This document shows positions 52,387-58,841 of a DNA stretch of 64,000 bases, one piece after another. The DNA is from Chryseobacterium oranimense. Its GTDB lineage: Bacteria; Bacteroidota; Bacteroidia; Flavobacteriales; Weeksellaceae. The stretch is taken from NCBI RefSeq assembly GCF_900129755.1, contig NZ_FQWT01000005.1, positions 62,001 through 126,000 on the forward strand, given 5' to 3'. How positions within the stretch are numbered: position 1 is the stretch's first letter; every line of letters starts with the position of its first letter. The notes beneath the pieces were generated by a model. It did no database searches, was not told the DNA's origin, and saw only the letters and a program-made list of their open reading frames with translations. A program made the translations under genes and the position numbers.

Positions 52387-53011
52387 AATAAATATCGTTA
52401 TCGTAGATGACCATCCCATCGTTATAGAAGGATTAAAAATGATGCTGAAAAGCCAATCGTTTCTTACTGTTTCAGAAACTTTTACATCCGGTTCGGACCT
52501 CATCAGCTTTCTCCGGACCAATGAAACAGATATCGTTCTTCTGGATATCACACTCCCGGATGCCAACGGGACAGAACTTTGCTTGGAAATCAAAAAAATA
52601 TCCCCACAAACTTCTGTGATTATGTTCAGCAACCGTTCGGAACGAAGCATTATCATGCAGGCAATCCAAAATGGAGCCAGCGGATATATCCTTAAAAACA
52701 CATCAATAGAGGAACTGGTAATGTGCATCAAAGGGGCTCTTTCGGGAAATATTGTTTTTTGTGAAGAAACAAAGCAGATCATCAGCAGACCTTCACAGAA
52801 CGATCTTCCTGTGCCAAGGATCACCAAACGGGAAAAACAGATCCTCCGGATGGTAGCGGAAGGGAAAACAAGTGCCATGATTGCTGAAGAACTTTTCCTC
52901 AGCCCTCTTACTGTAGATACCCATCGTAAAAATTTATTGCAAAAATTCCAGGCGAGAAATTCTACGGAACTTATTAACCGTGCCATACAGCTCCAATTAA
53001 TAGAGGAATAA
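52373..53011 (+). CDS. NarL/LuxR-type response regulator
   Basis: A 212-residue protein with a receiver domain (IVIVDDHPIVIEGLKMML, phospho-acceptor Asp58 in DIVLLDITLPDANG, and NGASGYILKNTSIEEL) and a C-terminal LuxR-type helix-turn-helix (TKREKQILRMVAEGKTSAMIAEELFLSPLTVDTHRKNLLQK). It overlaps the end of the kinase gene by 14 bp, so the two are translationally coupled. Target genes cannot be read, but the two flanking lipoprotein genes are reasonable first candidates. Confidence 0.95.
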   Translation: MQSHKINIVIVDDHPIVIEGLKMMLKSQSFLTVSETFTSGSDLISFLRTNETDIVLLDITLPDANGTELCLEIKKISPQTSVIMFSNRSERSIIMQAIQNGASGYILKNTSIEELVMCIKGALSGNIVFCEETKQIISRPSQNDLPVPRITKREKQILRMVAEGKTSAMIAEELFLSPLTVDTHRKNLLQKFQARNSTELINRAIQLQLIEE

Positions 53012-53065
53012 ATGCTGATAAATTTTAATGAAAACTTTGAAGCAATAGGATCTGTTTATAAAAAC

Positions 53066-53098
53066 AAAGAACCGCTTAAAAAAAGCGGTTCTTTAATA
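53066..53098. terminator. Bidirectional terminator
   Basis: AAAGAACCGCTT (53066-53077) pairs with AAGCGGTTCTTT (53083-53094), a 12-bp stem with a 5-A loop, between the convergent regulator and lipoprotein genes. Confidence 0.85.
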
Positions 53099-53114
53099 TA
53101 TAAGTAAAGTTATT

Positions 53115-53537
53115 CTATAATTCTAAGAAACTGTAATCAATTGAAGCGACCAGCGGTCCTGCTCCCACCATCTTTTTGGTTCTTACAATTTCACCGTCTA
53201 TCCAAAGATTAACTACCAGTTCTGAGTCTGCATCCGGAAGATCTGCTTTAGCATCAAGGTTTAATTGAGCCTGGCTTGAATTTACAAAAAATTCACCACT
53301 TGCCCATGTAGTTCCTACAGGATCAAAAATGTCAGTTTTTGTGGTTCCTACCTGTGTTACGATAGCTCTGATCACTCCTCCGGTAGTTGTTTTTACTTCA
53401 AACTGAACAACGTGATCTGTGAATTCGTCTTCATCGTCATCCTTTTTACAAGAATTAACTACAGTAATTACCGAAAATAATAAAACGAATAAAAAAGAAA
53501 GTCTAAGTAAACTTTTTGATTTGTAAAATTGCTTCAT
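53115..53537 (-). CDS. Small lipoprotein with acidic linker
   Basis: A 140-residue protein with lipobox VVNSC (Cys30) followed by KKDDDEDEF, then a probable beta-sandwich (VVQFEVKTTTGGVIRAIVTQVG, SELVVNLWIDGEIVR). It is built like the lipoprotein at 49579-50079: short acidic linker and a single beta-rich domain of about 90 residues. Function unknown. It ends convergent with the response regulator gene across a strong terminator. Confidence 0.7.
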   Translation of the reverse strand: MKQFYKSKSLLRLSFLFVLLFSVITVVNSCKKDDDEDEFTDHVVQFEVKTTTGGVIRAIVTQVGTTKTDIFDPVGTTWASGEFFVNSSQAQLNLDAKADLPDADSELVVNLWIDGEIVRTKKMVGAGPLVASIDYSFLEL

Positions 53538-53726
53538 TTCTCCAAATAGATTTTTAATGTTTCAAATATAGGTTTTTTATTAATATAAAAATAACTTTTA
53601 TGAAAAATTTCCAATAAAGTTTTCCAAATAATATCAAATCAGCAAAAAAGCATAATAACAGTAACAGCCTATCTTTGAGCAGGCATTCCTCTTGAGTAAT
53701 CAGGGATAAAACAGAGCATCTGTATT

Positions 53727-53760
53727 TTGGATTTATAATATGATTTATTAATTATATTTG
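53727..53760 (+). promoter_or_regulatory. Promoter immediately abutting the esterase start
   Basis: TTG (53727-53729) and TATATTTG (53753-53760) lie 23 bp apart, within the flavobacterial range. The ATG at 53765 follows the -7 box by only 4 bp, so transcription would begin at or near the start codon, implying a leaderless mRNA or a start further downstream. Confidence 0.45.
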
Positions 53761-53764
53761 CTGT

Positions 53765-54403
53765 ATGAATTTAGATTATATAGTAAGAGAACCGGAACAT
53801 ATTACTCCCAATACCACTGTTCTTTTTATGCTTCACGGCTACGGAAGCAATGAGCAGGATCTTTTCAGCTTCAGGGAAACCCTTCCCGCCGACTGGCTTA
53901 TCGTAAGTTTCAGAGCACCAAGGGATACTCAGTTTGAGGGCTATTCCTGGTTTGATATAGATTTCAATAATCCGGAAAATTTTATCGACATTTCCCAGGC
54001 TAAAGAATCCCTGGACAGTGTGCTGGAAAATATATTAAAAATTATTAACCATTACGGACTTACAGAAAGCAAGGTCCATCTGTGCGGTTTCAGCCAGGGC
54101 GGAATTTTGTGCTATGCCTTAGCTTTAAAACATCCGGAGCTGTTCAATTATGTAGCCTGCCTCAGCAGCTATCCCGAGGAGAAGCTTCTGGACGGTATCG
54201 TAAAAGACAAAAAGAAGCTGGAAAGGCTGCGTTTCTTTGTTTCACACGGAACTGATGATGCTGTTATCCCAATGGAATGGGGAAGAAAAGCCGCAGATCT
54301 GCTTTATGATCTGAGCTGCTATTTTACCTTCAGAGAATATATGAGCGGACACGGTGTGAATCAGAAGAACTATATGGATCTGATGGATTTCTTCTCGAAA
54401 TAA
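53765..54403 (+). CDS. Carboxylesterase/phospholipase-like hydrolase (Abhydrolase_2)
   Basis: A 212-residue alpha/beta hydrolase of the carboxylesterase/acyl-protein-thioesterase type. It has FMLHGYGSNEQDLFSF (oxyanion region), the nucleophile motif GFSQGG (Ser about 118), VSHGTDDAVIPMEWG with the catalytic Asp, and the His in MSGHGVNQ. It is cytoplasmic, without a signal peptide. The substrate (short acyl esters or lysophospholipids) is inference. It ends in its own terminator. Confidence 0.93.
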   Translation: MNLDYIVREPEHITPNTTVLFMLHGYGSNEQDLFSFRETLPADWLIVSFRAPRDTQFEGYSWFDIDFNNPENFIDISQAKESLDSVLENILKIINHYGLTESKVHLCGFSQGGILCYALALKHPELFNYVACLSSYPEEKLLDGIVKDKKKLERLRFFVSHGTDDAVIPMEWGRKAADLLYDLSCYFTFREYMSGHGVNQKNYMDLMDFFSK

Positions 54404-54457
54404 CTCTATCCGTTTAAAATAATTTCAACAAATACCACTGCTGCATTGCGGTTTATA

Positions 54458-54488
54458 CAAACATTCCTGTTTTTGGAATGTTTTTTTA
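54458..54488 (+). terminator. Terminator of the esterase gene
   Basis: AACATTCC / GGAATGTT with a 7-nt loop and a run of eight T residues. Confidence 0.85.
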
Positions 54489-54522
54489 TGGATAATCAGG
54501 ATTATTTCAGTAAATTCAGTAA

Positions 54523-55845
54523 ATGAAACTCAAGCTTTTTTTACTGGCCTTATTCTTCGGCATTTTTATAGATGCACAGAATTCTTTTGAGCTGGTTAAC
54601 GTCAAAAAAGCGGTTATTCCTTTCAAGCTTATCAATAATCTTATTTTCATTCCCATCAATGTAAATGGTGTTGAGCTCACCTTCATGCTTGATACGGGCG
54701 TTGCGGAAACCATTCTTTTCAGCCTGGACAATAAAGAGGTTAAACTACAGAACATTGAAAAGATCAAGTTTTCGGGTCTCGGAGGAAATGTAAGTATTGA
54801 CGGTTTTAAATCTGACCGTAATACCGCCAAAATAGGTGATCATATCATCAATTCTTCTATGCTCCTGTATATTGTTATAGATGAAGAGTTCAATATTTCA
54901 TCCCATATAGGGATTCCGGTGAACGGCGTTATCGGATATCATTTTTTTAAGAATCATCCGGTTTCGATAGATTATATCTCTAAAAAAATCACCGTCTACC
55001 AGGATGATGATGTTTTTAAAAAGAAAATCCGGAAGTTTGAACAGATGCCGATGACCGTGGAAAATGATAAGCCTTACCTCATTGCCGATGTAGAAATGAC
55101 AAAGGAAAAGAAAAACTCAAAACTGCTGATAGATCTCGGCAACAGCGATGCAATATGGCTCTTCCCTACTCTTATCAAAGATTTTGTATACAACAGGCCG
55201 AATATTGATGATTACCTGGGTCGCGGATTCAATGGAGATATTTACGGGAAAAGGAGCCGTATTCACAATTTTTACCTTGGAGATTTTAAATTCGAAATGC
55301 CTCTCACTGCTATGCCTGACGAATATTCTATCCAGCATGTAACCCTTGTAAAAGACAGAAAAGGATCTGTGGGGGGCGAAATCATGCGAAGGTTCTCTGT
55401 AATTTTCGATTATCCGGGCGGAAAGTTGTATCTTAAAAAAAATAAGAACTTTGATGAGCCTTTTCATTTTAATATGAGCGGGCTGGATTTTAAGCAGGAT
55501 GGCCTTGAATGGCAGGAAGACCGGGTAAAAATTGAACCTAAAAAATTATCTGAAGCGAATACTGAAGTTTCTGTGATCAATAATTTTCAGTATAAATTCA
55601 TTTTAAAACCTATCTTTTCCATAGCCGGTGTAAGAAAAGATTCCCCGGGGTTTAAAGCAGGATTGAAGAAAGATGACCGTGTGATCACCATTAACGGAAA
55701 CCGCACCGCCGATATGACCATGGAAAAGATCATGGAAATGATGAAGTCCGAAGAAGGAAGAACTATCACGATGGTCATCCAGAGAAAGAATAAGGAAATG
55801 ACTTTTAATTTTGTACTGGAAGACCCTATCCCATACCAAGAATAA
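54523..55845 (+). CDS. Secreted retropepsin-like aspartyl protease with PDZ domain
   Basis: A 440-residue exported protein with a signal peptide (ending IDAQ, residue 19). Two retropepsin-like half-domains follow: residues 35-140 with the catalytic-type triad DTG (57-59) in LTFMLDTGVAETILF, and a second lobe with LLIDLGNSDAIWLFP. A C-terminal PDZ domain (about 345-440) has AGVRKDSPGFKAGLKKDDRVITINGNRTADMTM. It is a likely periplasmic or secreted protease. It is 2 bp upstream of a small two-helix membrane protein, with which it is probably translationally linked. Confidence 0.9.
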   Translation: MKLKLFLLALFFGIFIDAQNSFELVNVKKAVIPFKLINNLIFIPINVNGVELTFMLDTGVAETILFSLDNKEVKLQNIEKIKFSGLGGNVSIDGFKSDRNTAKIGDHIINSSMLLYIVIDEEFNISSHIGIPVNGVIGYHFFKNHPVSIDYISKKITVYQDDDVFKKKIRKFEQMPMTVENDKPYLIADVEMTKEKKNSKLLIDLGNSDAIWLFPTLIKDFVYNRPNIDDYLGRGFNGDIYGKRSRIHNFYLGDFKFEMPLTAMPDEYSIQHVTLVKDRKGSVGGEIMRRFSVIFDYPGGKLYLKKNKNFDEPFHFNMSGLDFKQDGLEWQEDRVKIEPKKLSEANTEVSVINNFQYKFILKPIFSIAGVRKDSPGFKAGLKKDDRVITINGNRTADMTMEKIMEMMKSEEGRTITMVIQRKNKEMTFNFVLEDPIPYQE

Positions 55846-55847
55846 AT

Positions 55848-56375
55848 ATGAAGACAGAAGAAAGCACAATCGATAAAATAAGAACACGGCCGAGATTCAA
55901 AATGTTTACCCATCTTACCAAAGAAGAGTATGCGGAGAACTTAAAGAAATACCTTGCCGACCATAAAGATGAATTTTCCGGAAACATCAATAAGGAAGTA
56001 GCCACCATATGCGTGGAAACGAAATATGATAATTACTGGAAACCGAGACTGTCTTTACGGATAGAAATAGAAGACGGGGAAACAGCTATACGGGGAGTTT
56101 TCGGTCCCAGCTCTGCGGTGTGGACCTTCTTCATGTTCCTTTATTTTTCCTTCTCCATCTTGTGGATGACTTTTTTTACGATGTATTACGTAGAAAAACA
56201 AATTAAAAGCGCTGATTTCCCGTGGGCTCTCAACGCTTCATTTGTTATGTTATTTTTTATTCTTCTTACTTATGCGGCAGCCAGATTCGGGCAGCATAAG
56301 GGTAAAGAAGAAATGCTTAAACTTAGACGGTTCGCCGAAGAATCTACTTCGCAGTTCGAAAAGAAAATTAATTAG
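55848..56375 (+). CDS. Two-helix membrane protein coupled to the PDZ protease
   Basis: A 175-residue protein with a cytoplasmic N-terminal part (about 1-85, with KMFTHLTKEEYAENLKKYL), two transmembrane helices (about 91-110 and 126-145) and a charged C-terminal tail. I do not recognise a family. It begins 2 bp after the protease stop, so it is probably an anchor, partner or substrate of that protease. The 3' end overlaps by 8 bp with the convergent YkuD gene. Confidence 0.75.
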   Translation: MKTEESTIDKIRTRPRFKMFTHLTKEEYAENLKKYLADHKDEFSGNINKEVATICVETKYDNYWKPRLSLRIEIEDGETAIRGVFGPSSAVWTFFMFLYFSFSILWMTFFTMYYVEKQIKSADFPWALNASFVMLFFILLTYAAARFGQHKGKEEMLKLRRFAEESTSQFEKKIN

Positions 56376-57402
56376 CCGGAACTTCAGCAGGCTTTTCATC
56401 CTGAACAGGTGCCATAGCCTTAGCTGCTTTAATAGAATCTGACACTTTTTCCCTGTTGTCCTGTTCTTTGATCATTTTGTCAATATGAGGTTCTAAAAGC
56501 TTCGTCATTTCTTCCACAGAAATATTATTTGCATTGGGATCATCTAAAAGTTTTCTCCATGGTTTTCTGCCGCCCCATTTGTAATCACCAAACACCATTA
56601 CAGGAGTTCCTTTTGCTTTGGTAGTGGCACCTCCCGGATTCAGAATCCATGTATCTGCATAGGAGTATAGCCACTGGGCGTCTTTCATCAACAGACGCAG
56701 GCATGAATGCGAGGCGGGATAACCGGGAAGGTCATACTGATGCCATCCGATACCTCCTGAATTATGAATATTAAAATTATAAGGAAGCTTCCACTCGCTG
56801 CTTACCGTTGAAATTGAAAGTTTCTTTTTCCAGTTGGCAAAAGTAAGTCCGCGGGTTGTCTGTGCCGCCTTTTTTCCCATACTTGTTGGTCCCCATTTTA
56901 CCAGGCTTCCATTGGAGTATACCCCATAAGCCTGTATAGGATAAGAGAAAATCACGAATTTCTTCACTCCGCTCAATATATCAAGCTGCATTGGGAAAGG
57001 TGAATATTCCATCAGGGTCGTGTCTATCTTTGCGGGAACTACCAATGTATCGGCATTCCATTTATTTTTAGAATCCAGTCGGTTCAGTGCAAGAATTGCA
57101 TACCGTTCTTTCTCATTGTATTTTTTACTGAATTCCGCATATACAGAATCCCTGAGTTTTTTATCTTTGGGAAGAACAAAGGCATTATAGAAACCGTTTT
57201 CCTGCATTGCAGGCGGGACAGATTCTTTTTTCACAACAGAATCTTTCTTTATGGAATCTTTTTCCACACCGGGAGCTTCTGATGATGAAACCGTATCTTT
57301 AAAAGTATCGCTTATTTTTTCTATTTCTTTTTTACACGAAATAAGCATGGCAGCACAAAAAAGTGCATATAAAAATGATTTCTTCACAGATATGTTTTTC
57401 AT
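56368..57402 (-). CDS. YkuD-family L,D-transpeptidase lipoprotein
   Basis: A 344-residue lipoprotein (lipobox MLISC, Cys23). It has a Ser/Lys/Asp-rich spacer (about 35-65) and a YkuD catalytic domain (about 145-262) with His221 in GGIGWHQYDL and the nucleophile Cys234 in PASHSCLRL. The Pro/Ala/Glu/Lys-rich tail after about 315 is low-complexity. It would catalyse peptidoglycan crosslinks or lipoprotein attachment. It is a different subfamily from the YkuD_2 gene at 10053. It overlaps the convergent membrane-protein gene by 8 bp. Confidence 0.9.
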   Translation of the reverse strand: MKNISVKKSFLYALFCAAMLISCKKEIEKISDTFKDTVSSSEAPGVEKDSIKKDSVVKKESVPPAMQENGFYNAFVLPKDKKLRDSVYAEFSKKYNEKERYAILALNRLDSKNKWNADTLVVPAKIDTTLMEYSPFPMQLDILSGVKKFVIFSYPIQAYGVYSNGSLVKWGPTSMGKKAAQTTRGLTFANWKKKLSISTVSSEWKLPYNFNIHNSGGIGWHQYDLPGYPASHSCLRLLMKDAQWLYSYADTWILNPGGATTKAKGTPVMVFGDYKWGGRKPWRKLLDDPNANNISVEEMTKLLEPHIDKMIKEQDNREKVSDSIKAAKAMAPVQDEKPAEVPAN

Positions 57403-57473
57403 AAATAAAACAGGCTATTTAGTTTGGCTATCTTGTGCAAATATCAGACCTAAAATTGAAACCCGAAAGACAT

Positions 57474-57501
57474 TATAAAAAATACCGTAAAAAAACGGTA
57501 T
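57474..57501 (-). terminator. Terminator of the PAS-LuxR regulator
   Basis: ATACCGT / ACGGTAT with a 6-A loop and a T run on the minus strand, just past the regulator stop at 57516. Confidence 0.7.
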
Positions 57502-57515
57502 GAAAGTATATTGGT

Positions 57516-58274
57516 TTACAGAAGTTTATTGGTTTTTGCGTAGGTAAGAGCCTCTGCAATATTATTTACTCCAATTTTTTCAAAGAGCTTTTTACGGTGA
57601 AATTTTACAGTATCGGCAGAGATAAATAACTTTTCTCCTATTTCGTTAATAGTCTGTCCGCTGGCATACAGGCCCAGGATTTCGTATTCTCTTTGGGAAA
57701 GCTTTATTTTCTCTCCCTTTTCCCACCGATCTGCTTCAGGATCATATTTCCAGAGTTCATCGGACCCTTCTTTGCTTACTACAATATTGCCGGCCGAAGT
57801 ATTGCCGGAAAGTGATACGATACACAGTGATTTCCAGATCTGACCTTTTTCCGTAAGGAACATCGGTGTAAGTTTATGATTAACCAACAACATATTTTTC
57901 TTGCCGTTTATGAGGTGAAAGTCGTAAGAAATGGAATAAAGTTTACGTTCATTGACAGGAATTTTTTCATAAAAATCAAAACCGGCTTCATTGATCTTAA
58001 TTAAAAGCTCCACATCTTCAGGTTTTACATTTTGAAAATAAAAGGCATACCCCATCTCTTTTACTTCTTCTGCAGATTTTCCACACAAAAATAATGGATT
58101 ATCCGAGACATATTCGAAAGCTCTGGTCTGATAATCTATGACGTACAGGCTCTGATAAGTAAGTCTGGAAAATGCTTTTACAGCCTCAAGATATTCTCCT
58201 GCCTGGCTGCGGTCTATTTCAGCATCACTGCGAACCTCATTTTTATCATTAAAAAATCTGTTGATCTCTTCCAT
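57516..58274 (-). CDS. PAS-LuxR transcriptional regulator
   Basis: A 252-residue cytoplasmic regulator. Residues 25-150 resemble a PAS-type sensor (SLYVIDYQTRAFEYVSDNPLFLCGKSAEEVKEMG), with no receiver domain. The C-terminal LuxR helix-turn-helix (about 190-250) is LSQREYEILGLYASGQTINEIGEKLFISADTVKFHRKKLF. Just upstream, two palindromes CTAC-N8-GTAG could be its operators. The signal and the targets are unknown. Confidence 0.9.
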   Translation of the reverse strand: MEEINRFFNDKNEVRSDAEIDRSQAGEYLEAVKAFSRLTYQSLYVIDYQTRAFEYVSDNPLFLCGKSAEEVKEMGYAFYFQNVKPEDVELLIKINEAGFDFYEKIPVNERKLYSISYDFHLINGKKNMLLVNHKLTPMFLTEKGQIWKSLCIVSLSGNTSAGNIVVSKEGSDELWKYDPEADRWEKGEKIKLSQREYEILGLYASGQTINEIGEKLFISADTVKFHRKKLFEKIGVNNIAEALTYAKTNKLL

Positions 58275-58297
58275 ATAATTTTATAAATCGATAATGA

Positions 58298-58351
58298 CTA
58301 CCCAAAAGAGTAGTATTTCTGATCCATAAGCAAATCTACACAAAAGTGTAG
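58298..58351. promoter_or_regulatory. Twin palindromic operators upstream of the PAS-LuxR gene
   Basis: CTACCCAAAAGAGTAG (58298-58313) and CTACACAAAAGTGTAG (58336-58351) share the pattern CTAC-N-CAAAAG-N-GTAG; the second is a perfect 6-bp inverted repeat about an AAAA centre. The dyads are 38 bp apart centre to centre, and the first starts 24 bp before the regulator start codon. LuxR-type proteins bind such dyads; autoregulation and control of the rightward promoter are inference. Confidence 0.5.
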
Positions 58352-58441
58352 CGGATATCAAAATACGGTGGCCTAATTTTGTTAAAATAACCATCAATTC
58401 GTATCAAAAAAAGAAATTTAACAATCTGAAGATGAAACACT

Positions 58442-58585
58442 TTGATTTTATTCGGTTTTAAACCTGCTGTTGATTCATCCTATAGATTTTACTTCAATAA
58501 TGTAATCAATAACCATGAAATAAAGAAGCTGCATGTAAATGATTCGGTCAAGTTAAATAGATTCATCATCAAGTTTTTATCGTAA
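58442..58585 (+). CDS. Possible small ORF in a promoter-terminator unit (low confidence)
   Basis: A TTG at 58442 opens 47 codons (MILFGFKPAVDSSYRFYF...) to a TAA at 58583. A separate ATG at 58432 opens only nine codons (MKHFDFIRF) and stops. The unit lies between a -7 box (58374) and a terminator (58720). Amino-acid use looks protein-like but the start is weak, so it could be a degraded gene or noncoding RNA. Confidence 0.2.
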   Translation: MILFGFKPAVDSSYRFYFNNVINNHEIKKLHVNDSVKLNRFIIKFLS

Positions 58586-58719
58586 ATAACTCAACCTGCA
58601 AGGTTAATTCTGACTGAAATATAAGCAACAACGGCCGAATTAAAGCAGCACTTATGATCAGCATCCCCCGAATTTCTAAAAAAACACACAAACGATCGAA
58701 ACATCATACTGCTGATCTT

Positions 58720-58746
58720 ATTACTGTCTTAAGGCAGTAATTTTTG
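58720..58746 (+). terminator. Orphan terminator
   Basis: ATTACTGTC / GGCAGTAAT (one G-U pair) with loop TTAA and five T residues, with no clear gene upstream on the plus strand. Confidence 0.65.
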
Positions 58747-58796
58747 TTTTTATTGTTTTGAACGTGGAGCACTTAAAATACTGCCAGTTTTGTGTA

Positions 58797-58828
58797 AAGT
58801 AAAAGGCTGTCCATTTCGGAAAGCCTTT
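58797..58828 (-). terminator. Terminator-like hairpin after the beta-helix gene
   Basis: AAAGGCT (58802-58808) / AGCCTTT (58822-58828) with a 13-nt loop, and a T-rich tract on the minus strand. Fair quality only. Confidence 0.5.
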
Positions 58829-58841
58829 CGGTTTAATTATT

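Larger units (their letters stand above)
58275..58841. other. 567-bp gap with palindromes, a promoter box and an orphan terminator
   Basis: Two 16-bp palindromes lie at 58298-58351 (listed separately). TAATTTTG at 58374-58381 is a perfect plus-strand -7 box. A hairpin ATTACTGTC / GGCAGTAAT (58720-58741) followed by TTTTT is a plus terminator. Between them a TTG-initiated frame of 47 codons (58442-58585) is possible. It may encode a small protein or be a decayed gene or RNA. Confidence 0.45.
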
